42,240 nt of DNA from Streptomyces sp. NRRL S-31 (GTDB lineage Bacteria; Actinomycetota; Actinomycetes; Streptomycetales; Streptomycetaceae), in NCBI RefSeq assembly GCF_000718775.1, contig NZ_JOCB01000078.1, positions 1 to 42,240 of the forward strand, in the 5' to 3' direction. Position numbers and translations under genes: made by a program. Shown here one piece after another: positions 23,619-32,826 of the stretch. How positions within the stretch are numbered: position 1 is the stretch's first letter; every line of letters starts with the position of its first letter. A model generated the notes under the pieces. It saw only the letters and a list, made by a program, of their open reading frames with translations, did not search any database and was not told the DNA's origin.

Positions 23619-24175
23619 CAGACTTCGAGCAGCTCCGCTTCCTTGTGCTTCAGGAGCTCGTCCACCTGCGCGACGTACTTCGCCGTCAGGTCGTCCAGCT
23701 CCTTCTCCGCACGGCGGCCCTCGTCCTCGCCGGTCTCGCCGTCCTTGATCATCTTGTCGATGGCGTCCTTGGCCTTGCGGCGCACGGAGCGGATCGACAC
23801 CTTCGCGTCCTCGCCCTTGCCCTTGGCGACCTTGATGTACTCGCGGCGGCGCTCCTCGGTCAGCTCGGGGAACACCACCCGGATGATGTTGCCGTCGTTG
23901 CTGGGGTTGACGCCCAGGTCGGAGTCGCGGATCGCCTGCTCGATGTTGCGCAGCGCGGTCTTGTCGAACGGGGTCACGACCGCCATCCGCGGCTCCGGTA
24001 CGGAGAACGAGGCCAGCTGGTTGATCGGCGTCGGGGCACCGTAGTAGTCGGCCACGATCTTGTTGAACATCGCGGGGTGCGCACGGCCGGTGCGGATCGC
24101 GGCGAAGTCCTCCTTGGCGACCACGACGGCCTTCTCCATCTTCTCCTCGGCTTCGAGGAGGGTCTCTTCGATCAC
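23618..24175 (-). CDS. frr: ribosome recycling factor
   Basis: A 185-residue ribosome recycling factor that, with EF-G, splits post-termination ribosomes. The sequence [20 protein letters not shown], then [15 protein letters not shown] and [20 protein letters not shown], is diagnostic, as is the C-terminal [18 protein letters not shown]. Two adjacent GTGs (24178 and 24175) could start it; 24175 matches the usual MIEET start and gives better spacing from GGAG. It lies 183 bases after pyrH and its stop overlaps the cdsA ATG. Confidence 0.96.
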   Translation of the reverse strand: MIEETLLEAEEKMEKAVVVAKEDFAAIRTGRAHPAMFNKIVADYYGAPTPINQLASFSVPEPRMAVVTPFDKTALRNIEQAIRDSDLGVNPSNDGNIIRVVFPELTEERRREYIKVAKGKGEDAKVSIRSVRRKAKDAIDKMIKDGETGEDEGRRAEKELDDLTAKYVAQVDELLKHKEAELLEV

Positions 24176-24358
24176 CACTTGCTCCTGCGTGTCTTGAGTA
24201 AGGCCCGGCTGCGGTTCCTTGCGGGGCGGCGGCCGGCTGCGTCGCGTCTTCTTCCTGCACGGTTCCCGACCGGCAGGACATTGTCCATCCCCCGGCCAGG
24301 GCGCGTCCCGTCCGTCCCCCGGACAGGCGGTGCGCCCCGGGCGACGGGGGCGTGCCGG

Positions 24359-25117
24359 TCAGTCCCGGCTGCCCTGGTCACCCACCAGCGTGCCGATCTT
24401 CTCACCCTTGACGGCGCGGGCGATATTGCCCTCCGCGAGGAGCTCGAAGACGAGGATCGGGAGCTTGTTGTCACGGCACAGCGTGATGGCGGTGGCGTCG
24501 GCGACCTTGAGGTCACGGGTGATGACCTCGCCGTAGCCGAGCGCGTCGAACTTGACGGCGTCGGGGTTGGTCTTGGGGTCGGAGTCGTAGACCCCGTCCA
24601 CGCCGTTCTTGCCCATGAGCAGCGCCTCGGCGTCGATCTCCAGGGCGCGCTGGGCCGCGGTGGTGTCGGTGGAGAAGTAGGGCATGCCCATGCCGGCGCC
24701 GAAGATGACCACGCGCCCCTTCTCCAGGTGGCGCACGGCGCGCAGCGGGATGTACGGCTCGGCGACCTGGCCCATGGTGATGGCCGTCTGCACGCGGGAC
24801 TGGATGCCCTCCTTCTCCAGGAAGTCCTGGAGGGCGAGGCAGTTCATCACGGTGCCGAGCATGCCCATGTAGTCGGAGCGGGCGCGGTCCATGCCGCGCT
24901 GCTGGAGTTCGGCGCCGCGGAAGAAGTTGCCGCCGCCGATGACGACCGCGATCTGGGCCCCGTCGCGCACGACGGCCGCGATCTCACGGGCGATCTTGTG
25001 CACCACGTCCGGGTCGACGCCCAGGCCCCCGCCGCCGGAGAAGGCCTCTCCGGACAGCTTCAGCAGAAACCGGCCGCGTACTTTGCCGTCGTCGCTCTTC
25101 TGGGCCTTGGTGGTCAT
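24359..25117 (-). CDS. pyrH: uridylate kinase (UMP kinase)
   Basis: A 252-residue hexameric bacterial UMP kinase of the amino-acid kinase fold, converting UMP and ATP to UDP. Motifs are [26 protein letters not shown] (phosphate loop), [40 protein letters not shown] and [23 protein letters not shown] 25117 ([12 protein letters not shown]) is the conserved Streptomyces start; an in-frame ATG ten codons earlier exists at 25147. It sits between tsf and frr in the standard order, behind a hairpin that probably ends the rpsB-tsf transcript. Confidence 0.96.
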   Translation of the reverse strand: MTTKAQKSDDGKVRGRFLLKLSGEAFSGGGGLGVDPDVVHKIAREIAAVVRDGAQIAVVIGGGNFFRGAELQQRGMDRARSDYMGMLGTVMNCLALQDFLEKEGIQSRVQTAITMGQVAEPYIPLRAVRHLEKGRVVIFGAGMGMPYFSTDTTAAQRALEIDAEALLMGKNGVDGVYDSDPKTNPDAVKFDALGYGEVITRDLKVADATAITLCRDNKLPILVFELLAEGNIARAVKGEKIGTLVGDQGSRD

Positions 25118-25156
25118 GGGGGATCCCGCCTCTTTCACGTGTTGCACATACGAAGA

Positions 25157-25206
25157 AGGCCATTGCCGGTGGGGTCGCTTTTCGCTCCCATGCGCGGCAA
25201 TGGCCT
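25157..25206 (-). terminator. hairpin between tsf and pyrH
   Basis: AGGCCATTGCCG and its exact complement (25157-25168 with 25195-25206) enclose a 26-base loop that can pair internally, followed on the minus strand by CTTCTTCG. It lies 127 bases beyond the tsf stop and 39 before pyrH, so it is a terminator or attenuator of the rpsB-tsf operon. Confidence 0.7.
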
Positions 25207-25333
25207 CCTCGTCAGATCTGCTGCCGTCCGCCCCACGCCGGGGTGTGGCGGTGTGGACGGACGACTGCGGTCGACCCTATCGGGATTTCCTCGGGGATTT
25301 CTCCGTGGGTCGCGCGTCGATCGCGGTACGGAC

Positions 25334-26170
25334 TCAGATGCCGACCTTGATGCGCGAGAAGCGCTTCAGGGTGACACCGGCCTCGTCCAGAACCTTCTGG
25401 ACCGACTTCTTGTTGTCCAGCGCGTACGGCTGGCCGAGCAGCGTGGCGTCCTTGAAGAAGCCGTTCAGACGACCCTCGACGATCTTGGCGATCGCGGCCT
25501 CGGGCTTGCCCTCGGCGCGGGTCGTCTCCTCGGCGATGCGACGCTCGGACTCGACGACGTCCGCCGGCACGTCGTCCTTGGACAGGTACTTCGGCGCGAA
25601 GGCGGCGATGTGCTGCGCGACGCCCTTGGCGACCTCGGCGTTCGGCTTGTCCAGCTCGACCAGGACACCGATCTGCGGGGGCAGGTCGGGCATGGTGCGG
25701 TGCATGTAAGCGGTGACGTAGCCGCCGGTGAACTGCGCGAAGCGGTCCAGGACGATCTTCTCGCCGAGGTTGGCGTTGGCCTCGTCCACGTACGCCTGGA
25801 CGGTCTTGCCGGGCTCGATCTCGGAGGCCAGCAGGGCCGCGAGGTCGGCCGGGTTCGTCTTGGCGGCGTGCTCGGCGATGGCGTTGGCCACGGACTGGAA
25901 CTTCTCGCCCTTGGCGACGAAGTCCGTCTCGCACTTCAGCTCGACCAGGACACCGGTGGAGTTGTCGTCGGCGATGATGGAGACCACGGCGCCGTTCTCG
26001 GCGGAGCGGCCCTCGCGCTTGGCGACGCCCTTCTGGCCCTTGATACGGAGCGCCTCGACGGCCTTCTCGACGTTGCCCTCGGCCTCGTCCAGCGCCTTCT
26101 TGCAGTCCATCATGCCGGCGCCGGTCAGCTCACGGAGCGTCTTGACGTCGGCGGCGGTGTAGTTCGCCAT
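25334..26170 (-). CDS. tsf: translation elongation factor Ts
   Basis: A 278-residue EF-Ts, the nucleotide exchange factor for EF-Tu. The N-terminal UBA-like domain is MANYTAADVKTLRELTGAGM followed by MDCKKALDEAEGNVEKA. The core carries LVELKCETDFVAK, the conserved TDFVA contact with EF-Tu. The C-terminal part (LGQPYALDNKKSVQKVL) completes the dimerisation region. Length and start are normal for Streptomyces. It lies 184 bases after rpsB in the usual rpsB-tsf operon. Confidence 0.97.
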   Translation of the reverse strand: MANYTAADVKTLRELTGAGMMDCKKALDEAEGNVEKAVEALRIKGQKGVAKREGRSAENGAVVSIIADDNSTGVLVELKCETDFVAKGEKFQSVANAIAEHAAKTNPADLAALLASEIEPGKTVQAYVDEANANLGEKIVLDRFAQFTGGYVTAYMHRTMPDLPPQIGVLVELDKPNAEVAKGVAQHIAAFAPKYLSKDDVPADVVESERRIAEETTRAEGKPEAAIAKIVEGRLNGFFKDATLLGQPYALDNKKSVQKVLDEAGVTLKRFSRIKVGI

Positions 26171-26276
26171 GAGTCTGTGAGTCTTTCTCGAAGTCTGGAA
26201 GATCTTCAGATCCGCACGGTGTGCGTTCCCCATACGAGCGTGGAACCCGTACGCCGTGCCGACCTGCGGGTGAACA

Positions 26277-26331
26277 GCGGGGGCGGACTTCACCGCGCCA
26301 GGGGCGCTGGTGGTTGCCGTACCGCCCCCGC
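26277..26331 (-). other. long-range hairpin in the rpsB-tsf spacer
   Basis: GCGGGGGCGG at 26277-26286 pairs with CCGCCCCCGC at 26322-26331, with further internal pairing possible. It lies 23 bases after the rpsB stop and could act as a partial terminator that lowers tsf relative to rpsB, or as an mRNA-stabilising stem. Confidence 0.5.
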
Positions 26332-26354
26332 CGTCGAACGCTGACGGACCTGCG

Positions 26355-27257
26355 TCAGGCCTGCTCGGCCTCGGCGGCCGGGGCGGCCTCGGGGGCCTGC
26401 TCGGCCTCGGCGGCCGGAGCAGCCTCGGCCGGGGCAGCCTCGGCCGGAGCGGCCTCGGCCTCGGCGGCCGGAGCCTCGTCCTTCTTCTCACCCTCGAGCA
26501 GGTCGCGCTCCCACTCGGCGAGCGGCTCGCCCGCGGCCTTCTCGCCCTTGTCGCCGGTGGCGACGCCGGAACGGGCGATGAGGCCCTCGGCGACGGCGTC
26601 GGCGATCACGCGGGTGAGCAGGGTGACGGAGCGGATCGCGTCGTCGTTGCCCGGGATCTTGTAGTCGACCTCGTCGGGGTCGCAGTTGGTGTCGAGGATC
26701 GCGACGACCGGGATGTTCAGCTTCCGGGCCTCACCAACGGCGATGTGCTCCTTCTTGGTGTCCACGATCCAGACGGCGCTGGGCACCTTCTGCATCTCGC
26801 GGATACCGCCGAGGGTCTTCTCCAGCTTGGCCTTCTCGCGGGAGAGGACCAGCAGCTCCTTCTTGGTCAGACCGGAGGCCGCGACGTCCTCGAAGTCGAT
26901 CTGCTCCAGCTCCTTGAGGCGCTGGAGACGCTTGTAGACGGTCGAGAAGTTGGTGAGCATGCCGCCCAGCCAGCGCTGGTTGACGTAGGGCATGCCGACG
27001 CGGGTGGCCTGCTCGGCGATGGCCTCCTGCGCCTGCTTCTTCGTGCCGACGAACATGACCGTGCCGCCGTGGGCGACGGTCTCCTTGACGAACTCGTAGG
27101 CGCGGTCGATGTACGACAGCGACTGGAGCAGGTCGATGATGTAGATGCCGTTGCGCTCGGTGAAGATGAAGCGCTTCATCTTCGGGTTCCAGCGACGGGT
27201 CTGGTGACCGAAGTGGACGCCGCTCTCCAGCAGCTCCCGCATCGTGACGACGGCCAT
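26355..27257 (-). CDS. rpsB: 30S ribosomal protein S2
   Basis: A 300-residue S2. [20 protein letters not shown] and [20 protein letters not shown] open it; [17 protein letters not shown] and [20 protein letters not shown] are conserved core segments. The C-terminus has an acidic Ala/Pro/Glu repeat tail ([20 protein letters not shown]), as in other streptomycetes. ATG 27257 has a perfect AAGGAGA site. It heads the rpsB-tsf operon and is divergent from an M23 peptidase. Confidence 0.97.
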   Translation of the reverse strand: MAVVTMRELLESGVHFGHQTRRWNPKMKRFIFTERNGIYIIDLLQSLSYIDRAYEFVKETVAHGGTVMFVGTKKQAQEAIAEQATRVGMPYVNQRWLGGMLTNFSTVYKRLQRLKELEQIDFEDVAASGLTKKELLVLSREKAKLEKTLGGIREMQKVPSAVWIVDTKKEHIAVGEARKLNIPVVAILDTNCDPDEVDYKIPGNDDAIRSVTLLTRVIADAVAEGLIARSGVATGDKGEKAAGEPLAEWERDLLEGEKKDEAPAAEAEAAPAEAAPAEAAPAAEAEQAPEAAPAAEAEQA

Positions 27258-27530
27258 GGCCGTATCTCCTTGATTCTCGGTTGTGCCGCGTCCGCCGGAC
27301 GGCGGACGCGCCTGACGCCCGAGGTGCGCCGTGCCGCGAAGGACCGAGGGGCGCTTGGTACGAACCGTTGCCGGCTGTCGTACCCGGGCGTGCGAAGTCG
27401 ACCCGGTGACCCGGATCGCCAGAAGAAGTGTACGGGACCGACGGGGCGGCGGGTGACGGCGCTGTCCACAACCGGCGGGTGGTCCACAGGGTCCAGCCAT
27501 GATCGGCGGGGGTGCGGCACGGTGTCGGGC
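27258..27530. promoter_or_regulatory. divergent promoter/leader region of rpsB and the M23 peptidase, with a leader hairpin at 27287-27310
   Basis: This 273-base spacer must hold promoters for both genes. A minus-strand TACACT (about 27430-27435) is a possible -10 for rpsB, giving a leader of about 165 bases. In that leader, 17 bases upstream of the ribosome site, CGCGTCCGCCG (27287-27297) pairs perfectly with 27300-27310. S2 represses its own translation through the leader in other bacteria, so this stem is a candidate control element. Confidence 0.45.
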
Positions 27531-28085
27531 ATGCGATACGTGATGGTGCGGGCGGCTTCGCTGCTGGTCTCGGCGGGTGCGGCGCTGACCCCTCTGGCCT
27601 GGGCGGACGCCCCGCCCCCGGCCCCTTCGCCGGCCCCCTCGGCACCGGTTCCCGCCGTGGCCCGCCTCTGGCCGGTGGGTGTCCGTCCGCCGGTTGCGCG
27701 CGGCTGGGAGCCACCGGCTTCCGTGTACGGTCCCGGCCATCGCGGCGTGGACCTGGCCGCTCCGGCCGGGGCCCCGGTGCGGGCGGTGGCGGCCGGACGG
27801 GTGACGTTCGCCGGACGGGTGGCGGGGCGTGGAGTGGTGTCGGTGGGGCTGGCGGGGACGGATCTGCGCACCACGTACGAGCCGGTGCGTCCGTCGGTGC
27901 GGACGGGGGACGCGGTGGCGGCGGGCGCGGTGGTGGGGACGGTCGAGGCGGCGGGGTCGCACTGTTCCGCCGTCTGCGTGCACTGGGGGCTGCTGCGCGG
28001 CGGGACCTACCTGAACCCGCTGGCGCTGCTGCCACCGTGGCTGCTGGCCCGCGGACCGTCGAGACTGCTGCCGGTCACGCCTTGA
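27531..28085 (+). CDS. secreted M23 (LytM-like) peptidase with altered zinc ligand
   Basis: A 184-residue exported protein: signal peptide to about residue 25 (AWA-DA), a Pro/Ala linker, then an M23 domain. The first zinc motif HxxxD is present as HRGVD (His70, Asp74). The second motif, normally HxH, reads CVHWG (Cys149, His151), so one histidine is replaced by cysteine. The rest ([37 protein letters not shown]) is normal. It may be a weakly active or non-catalytic wall-binding LytM protein. An equivalent gene next to rpsB is common in actinobacteria. Confidence 0.85.
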   Translation: MRYVMVRAASLLVSAGAALTPLAWADAPPPAPSPAPSAPVPAVARLWPVGVRPPVARGWEPPASVYGPGHRGVDLAAPAGAPVRAVAAGRVTFAGRVAGRGVVSVGLAGTDLRTTYEPVRPSVRTGDAVAAGAVVGTVEAAGSHCSAVCVHWGLLRGGTYLNPLALLPPWLLARGPSRLLPVTP

Positions 28086-28170
28086 CCGGGGCGGTCAGCC
28101 CGGCCGGGCGGCGGCCCGGTTGGCATTCGGTCGTTTCCAGCCAGTTCCAGCCGTTCCCGGTCGTCCGAGG

Positions 28171-28244
28171 CGGGCCCCGTGTCTCCTCGGAGCGGGCTCC
28201 GTGTCTCCTCGATGCGGGCTCCGTCGGGCCCCGTGTCCCTCGGG
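28171..28244. repeat. 22-bp degenerate tandem repeat
   Basis: CGGGCCCCGTGTCTCCTCG-GAG (28171-28192) repeats as CGGGCTCCGTGTCTCCTCG-ATG (28193-28214). A 10-base partial copy (28215-28224) and a fourth degenerate copy (28225-28244) follow. It lies in the 172-base spacer between the convergent peptidase and TetR genes, where variable-number repeats are tolerated. Confidence 0.75.
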
Positions 28245-28257
28245 CCGCCCGCCGGTC

Positions 28258-28848
28258 TCAGCCCCGCACGCCCCGCAGCGCCATGCCCACCGCGGCGTCC
28301 GTCACGATCGCCGGATCCTCGGCCGCGCCCAGCTCGATCCGCCGTACGGCCGCGTCCACGACCCCCTGCAACAGCATCGCCGCCAGCCGCGGCTGCTCGT
28401 GCCCCAGCTCCCCCAGCGCCTCGACGATCATCGCGACCAGCCCGCCGTGGGCCGCCCGGATCTTCTCCCGGGCCCCGGCGTCCAGCTCACTGGCGGAGAT
28501 GGCCACGACCGCCCGGTGCCGCCGGTCGCCGACCAGCGCCAGCTGCCGCCGCACATACGCCTCGACCTTGCCCTCGGCCGAGTCGGCGCGCTCCATCGCC
28601 GCCTCGACCTCCGCCGCCCACACCGGGAAGTCGACCTCGCACAGCTCCTCGACCACCGCGGCCCGCGACCGGAAGTACTCGTACACGGACGAGCGCGCCA
28701 GCCCCGTCCGCTCGGCCAGCGCGGGGAAGGTCAGCGCTTCCGTGCCGCCCTCGGAGAGCAGTGACCGAGCCGCGTCCAGCAGGGCGGCTCGCTGCATCGA
28801 ACGGTGTTCGGCCACGGAGGCCGCTCGAATCCTTGGCACGTCGACCAC
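28258..28848 (-). CDS. TetR family transcriptional regulator
   Basis: A 196-residue TetR-type repressor. Residues about 18-60 form the helix-turn-helix: ALLDAARSLLSEGGTEALTF then PALAERTGLARSSVYEYF. The remaining all-helical part is the ligand-binding domain, ending in ILxGVVDAAVRRIELG-type helices. The start is uncertain: GTG 28848 or GTG 28839 (MPRIRAAS); a GGGAGG lies about 13 bases before the former. It follows whiG by 31 bases in the same direction and may be co-transcribed. The conserved position beside whiG suggests a developmental or membrane-stress role, but the effector is unknown. Confidence 0.88.
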   Translation of the reverse strand: MVDVPRIRAASVAEHRSMQRAALLDAARSLLSEGGTEALTFPALAERTGLARSSVYEYFRSRAAVVEELCEVDFPVWAAEVEAAMERADSAEGKVEAYVRRQLALVGDRRHRAVVAISASELDAGAREKIRAAHGGLVAMIVEALGELGHEQPRLAAMLLQGVVDAAVRRIELGAAEDPAIVTDAAVGMALRGVRG

Positions 28849-28879
28849 TTTACGGACACACCCTCCCGGGAGGGAGGAG

Positions 28880-29722
28880 TCAGCGGCCGAAGCTCGCCAG
28901 CTTCGCCCGGAGCTGGAGCACCGACTTGGTGTGGATCTGGCTGACCCGGCTCTCGGTGACACCGAGCACGTTGCCGATCTCGGCGAGGGTGAGGCCCTCG
29001 TAGTAGTACAGGGTGACCACGGTCTTCTCCCGCTCGGGCAGCGTGTTGATCGCCCGGGCCAGGAACCGGCGCAGCTCCCGGTCCTCGGCCACCTCCACCG
29101 GGTTGTCGGCGGCGGTGTCCTCCAGCGTGTCCATCAGGCTGAGCCGGTCCCCGCCCTCGCCGCCGACGTGCAGCAGCTCCTCCAGGGCGACCACGTTGGC
29201 CAGCGACAACTGGCTGAACACCGCGTGCAGTTCGTCGACCTCCATGCCCAGCTCGGCGGCCACCTCCCCTTCCGTCGGGGTGCGCCGCAGCCGCGCCTCC
29301 AGGGTGGCGTAGGCACGCTCGACGTTGCGCGCCTTCTGCCGGACCGAGCGGGGGATCCAGTCCAGCGCCCGCAGCTCGTCGATCATCGCGCCGCGGATCC
29401 GGGTGATCGCGTAGGTCTCGAACTTGATCTCCCGGTCGATGTCGAACTTCTCGATCGCGTCGATCAGCCCGAACACCCCCGAGGAGACGAAGTCGGCCTG
29501 CTCCACGTTGGGCGGCAGCCCGACGCTGACCCGGCCCGCCACGTATTTGACCAGCGGCGAGTAGTGCAGGATCAGCTGCTCCCGCAGCCGGTCGTCCCCC
29601 GTCGCCTTGTACGACCGCCACAGCTCGTCGAGCGTCGAGGGGGCGGACGGTCGCACGCTGCCACCGTCGCGGGCGGCTGGGGGGATCGCCGCCCGGTCGG
29701 ACCCGGAGGTGTGCTGGGGCAT
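28880..29722 (-). CDS. whiG: RNA polymerase sigma factor WhiG (sporulation)
   Basis: A 280-residue sigma factor of the FliA/WhiG class, which commits aerial hyphae to sporulation. The N-terminus [20 protein letters not shown] is followed by region 1.2/2 ([60 protein letters not shown]). Region 3 is [19 protein letters not shown], and region 4 is [20 protein letters not shown], then [21 protein letters not shown] 29722 is the conserved start. Known control is by BldD and an anti-sigma factor (RsiG), neither in the window. Confidence 0.97.
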   Translation of the reverse strand: MPQHTSGSDRAAIPPAARDGGSVRPSAPSTLDELWRSYKATGDDRLREQLILHYSPLVKYVAGRVSVGLPPNVEQADFVSSGVFGLIDAIEKFDIDREIKFETYAITRIRGAMIDELRALDWIPRSVRQKARNVERAYATLEARLRRTPTEGEVAAELGMEVDELHAVFSQLSLANVVALEELLHVGGEGGDRLSLMDTLEDTAADNPVEVAEDRELRRFLARAINTLPEREKTVVTLYYYEGLTLAEIGNVLGVTESRVSQIHTKSVLQLRAKLASFGR

Positions 29723-30043
29723 TCGTCGCCTTGTGCCGTTCTGCCGTGAAGTGCGGTGAAGTGCTGTGGAGCGGACGGGAGTGGGGGTCGTACGGGGAAG
29801 GGGGCTGACTGGGTGAGGCGTCGGTCTGGTGTCGGGGTGACGCGTTCTGCGCCGTCATCGTCGTGAGCGTAGCGTGACTGAAGAGTCGCGGTGTGCGAAC
29901 AATGCGGCTCCACCCTCGCGCGGGGGGCTCGCGCCGGGGGCGTGACCGCGTACGGCGGCTCGCTCTGCGTGACCGGCCGCCGGTGCCAACTCCGGGAAAG
30001 GCAGGGGGCGTCGGGGTTCCCCCGGACGGCCGAACACGGTCGG
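29723..30043 (-). promoter_or_regulatory. whiG upstream region (321 bases without a gene)
   Basis: This region separates dprA from whiG and must contain the whiG promoter. Two elements stand out: the direct repeat GTGAAGTGC at 29746-29754 and 29756-29764 in the whiG leader, and GTGAGCGTAGCGTGAC near 29864-29879. One half of the latter, read on the minus strand, fits half of the published BldD consensus (TnACnCT). I see no convincing -35/-10 pair, and no open frame here has a ribosome site plus recognisable protein. Confidence 0.4.
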
Positions 30044-31204
30044 TCAGCACGGGCGCCGGCCGGCTTGCACCGAGGTCATCGCCTGGCGTGTCAACTTCCA
30101 GCCGTCGCCGTGTCGTTCGACGTAGCCAAGTGCTCGGAGTTCGTACAGCCTCGCGATCGCGTCGTCCCGGGTGGTGCGCGCGTCGAGCGCGATCTCCTCG
30201 GCGGGGGCCGCCCGATCGCCGGGCAGGGCGGCGAGCACCCCGCGGGCCCGCGGTTCGAGCAGGTCGCGCGGGAGGACCGGGCCCCGTCGGGCCGGGGCCA
30301 GCTCACCCATGTCGCCGACGAGTTCCACGACCTCGGTGACATCGGTGACCAGGGTGGCCTCGCCGCGCAGCAGGTCGTGCACGCCCGCGGAGAGGGCGCT
30401 GGTGACCGGGCCGGGAACGCCCATGGTGAACCGGCCGAGGCGCTGGGCGGCACGCGCGGTGGCCAGGGAACCGCTGCGGCGGGCGGCCTCCACGACGACG
30501 GTGCCCCTGGTCAGGGCGGCGATCACACGGTTGCGGAGGATGAACCGGCTGGGGGTGGGGTGGTCGCCGGGCGGCAGTTCGCCCACCACCAGTCCCTGGT
30601 CGGCGATCCGGCCGAGCAGGGCGGCATGGCCGCGCGGGTAAGGCTGGTCCACGCCGCAGGCCAGGACGGCGACGGTGGCGCCGCGGGCGGCGAGGGCACC
30701 GCGGTGGGCGGCGCCGTCGATGCCGTACGCCCCGCCCGACACCACGACCCAGCCCCGCTCGGCGAGGCCGGAGGCGAGGGTGGCCGCCGCGTGGGTGCCG
30801 TACTCGGTGCAGGCGCGGGCGCCCACCACGGCGACGGACCGCAGCGCCCACATCCGCAGGCTCGGCCGGCCGCGCACCCACAGTCCGAGGGGCCGTGCGT
30901 CGCCGAGGTCGTCGAGCTGGCGGGGCCACTCGCCGTCCCCCGGGCGGACGAACCGCGCCCCCGCGGCCCGGGCCACCGCGAGGTCCCGCTCCGGCTCCGC
31001 CCGCCCGGCCCGTGCGACGAGCCCCGCCCACCGGGTGGCGGTCACTCCCGGCAGCGCCGCGTGCCCGTGGCGCAGCCGCCGCACCACCTCCGCCGGCCCG
31101 AACTCCCGCACCCACCGTCCCCCGGCCTCGTCCCCCGGCTCGATCACCCGCCCGAGGAAGACCCGGCCGAGCAGGTCGTCGTCCGCGTCCCACGCACAGG
31201 TCAT
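30044..31204 (-). CDS. dprA: DNA-processing protein DprA
   Basis: A 386-residue DprA/Smf protein that binds single-stranded DNA and loads RecA. The Rossmann core runs from ALRSVAVVGARACTEYG through VVVSGGAYGIDGAAHRGALA, VLACGVDQPYPRGHAALL and NRVIAALTRGTVVVEAARRS to GVPGPVTSALSAGVHDLL. A winged-helix C-terminus (ARTTRDDAIARLYELRALGY) follows. Its ATG overlaps the comM stop (ATGA), so the two are coupled. Streptomycetes are not known to be naturally transformable, so the role is more likely recombination or plasmid/phage handling. Confidence 0.95.
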   Translation of the reverse strand: MTCAWDADDDLLGRVFLGRVIEPGDEAGGRWVREFGPAEVVRRLRHGHAALPGVTATRWAGLVARAGRAEPERDLAVARAAGARFVRPGDGEWPRQLDDLGDARPLGLWVRGRPSLRMWALRSVAVVGARACTEYGTHAAATLASGLAERGWVVVSGGAYGIDGAAHRGALAARGATVAVLACGVDQPYPRGHAALLGRIADQGLVVGELPPGDHPTPSRFILRNRVIAALTRGTVVVEAARRSGSLATARAAQRLGRFTMGVPGPVTSALSAGVHDLLRGEATLVTDVTEVVELVGDMGELAPARRGPVLPRDLLEPRARGVLAALPGDRAAPAEEIALDARTTRDDAIARLYELRALGYVERHGDGWKLTRQAMTSVQAGRRPC

Positions 31205-32826
31205 GCCGGCGCCCCGATGGCCATCGGCACTCCCCGGGGGACACCGGTGCGCAGGTGCAGGGCCAGGGCGACGTCGGCGGCGTCCGGGCGGTCGTGTCCG
31301 CGGAGGTCGGCGACCGTCCAGGCGACGCGCAGGACCCGGTCGATCCCGCGGGCGGTGAGCACGCCCCGCTCCAGGCCGCGTTCGGCCTCGTCCATGGCGC
31401 CGGGGGCGGCCTGGTAGCGGCTCCGCAGCTCGCGGCCGGGGATGTCGCTGTTGGTGCGCCACGGGGTGGCGGTGAGGCGGTCCGCCGCCCGCTGCCGGGC
31501 CTGGCGCACCCGGTCGGCCACGGTCGCCGTGGACTCCCCGCGGGCGCCGGGCGCGGTGAGCTGGGCGCGGGTGACGGGATCGACCTCCACGCGCAGGTCC
31601 ACCCGGTCCAGCAGCGGGCCGGACAGCCGGGACTGGTAGCGGCGGATCACCGACGGCGGGCATTCGCACAGGGAGTCACGGAGCGAGAAGCGCCCGCAGG
31701 GGCAGGGGTTGGCGGCCAGGACCATCAGGAACCGCGCCGGGTACCGGACCACGCCGGCACTGCGCGCGATCACCACGTGCCCCGACTCCAGCGGCTGCCG
31801 CAGGGCGTCCAGGGTCTGGCTGCGGAACTCGGGCGCCTCGTCCAGGAACAGCACTCCGCGGTGGGCGAGGGACACCGCGCCGGGCCGGGCGACGCCCGGG
31901 CCGCCGCCGACGAGGGACTGCATCGTGGCGGAGTGGTGCGGCGCGCAGTAGGGGGCGACGTCGACGAGCGGCTTGCCCGCGGGCAGCAGCCCGGCGACCG
32001 AGTGCACCGCCGTGACCTCCAGCGACTCCTCCCGGGTGAGCCGGGGAAGGACGGCCGGGAGGCGTTCGGCGAGCATGGTCTTGCCCGCCCCGGGCGGCCC
32101 TTCCAGGAACAGGTGGTGCCCGCCGGCGGCGGCCACCTCCACGGCCGTGCGGGCGGAGACCTGCCCCACCACGTCCGCCAGGTCGTGATCGTGGTCGTGC
32201 TGTGCGGCGCCGGCCGCGTGGACGCCGGTGGCGGCGCCGGTGCCCGGCACCCGCAGCCCGGCCAGCAGGGGGTCGGGCCGGCCCGGTTCGTCGGGTGCCT
32301 CGTCCGGGACGGGCTCCTCGGCCAGCACCGCGATGAGCTGCCGCAGGCTGCGGATCCCGAGCACGGAGACACCGGGGACGAGGCCGGCCTCGGCGGCGGC
32401 GCACTCGGGTACGACGACCTGTTCGTACCCCGCGTCGGCCGCCGCGAGGACGGCCGGCAGGATGCCCCGGACCGGCCGTACGCGGCCGTCCAGGCCCAGC
32501 TCTCCGATCATGACGATGTCGGCGAGGACACGGGGGTCGATGCGCTCGGCGGCGCCGAGGACCGCGCAGGCGACGGCCAGGTCGAAACCCGAGCCGGCCT
32601 TGGGCACCGAGGCGGGGCTGAGCCCGACGGTGAGCTTCTTCTGCGGCCACTCGCCGCCGGAGTTCACCACCGCCGCCCGCACCCGGTCACGGCTCTCGAT
32701 CAGGCTCTTGTCCGGCAGGCCGACCAGGGTGAAGGCGGCCACGCCGGGTTCGAGGTCGGCCTGGACCTCGACGACCACGCCCTCGACACCCACCAGGGCC
32801 ACCGAGCACGTACGGGCGAACCCCAT
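31201..32826 (-). CDS. YifB/ComM family Mg-chelatase-like AAA+ ATPase
   Basis: A 541-residue AAA+ helicase-like protein. An N-terminal Lon-substrate-like domain (MGFARTCSVALVGVEGVVVE, VGLPDKSLIESRDRVRAAV) is followed by Walker A GPPGAGKTM, Walker B FLDEAPEF and VLAANPCPCG. The Mg-chelatase C-terminal domain follows (RYQSRLSGPLLDRVDLRVEV, then TARGIDRVLRVAWTVADL). ComM promotes branch migration in transformable bacteria; elsewhere its role is unclear. An Asp/Glu/Pro-rich insert (about 172-215, with HDHDHD) separates the first domain from the ATPase. ATG 32826 directly abuts the yraN stop. Confidence 0.94.
   Translation of the reverse strand: MGFARTCSVALVGVEGVVVEVQADLEPGVAAFTLVGLPDKSLIESRDRVRAAVVNSGGEWPQKKLTVGLSPASVPKAGSGFDLAVACAVLGAAERIDPRVLADIVMIGELGLDGRVRPVRGILPAVLAAADAGYEQVVVPECAAAEAGLVPGVSVLGIRSLRQLIAVLAEEPVPDEAPDEPGRPDPLLAGLRVPGTGAATGVHAAGAAQHDHDHDLADVVGQVSARTAVEVAAAGGHHLFLEGPPGAGKTMLAERLPAVLPRLTREESLEVTAVHSVAGLLPAGKPLVDVAPYCAPHHSATMQSLVGGGPGVARPGAVSLAHRGVLFLDEAPEFRSQTLDALRQPLESGHVVIARSAGVVRYPARFLMVLAANPCPCGRFSLRDSLCECPPSVIRRYQSRLSGPLLDRVDLRVEVDPVTRAQLTAPGARGESTATVADRVRQARQRAADRLTATPWRTNSDIPGRELRSRYQAAPGAMDEAERGLERGVLTARGIDRVLRVAWTVADLRGHDRPDAADVALALHLRTGVPRGVPMAIGAPA

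Noticed and set aside
24276..24286. GGACA-T-TGTCC inverted repeat in the pyrH-frr spacer as an operator
   Set aside because: Five-base arms occur often by chance, and frr is a housekeeping gene with no known operator of this type.
28171..28244. Possible CRISPR-like repeats
   Set aside because: The 22-bp units are contiguous and degenerate, without unique spacers, and no cas genes are present.
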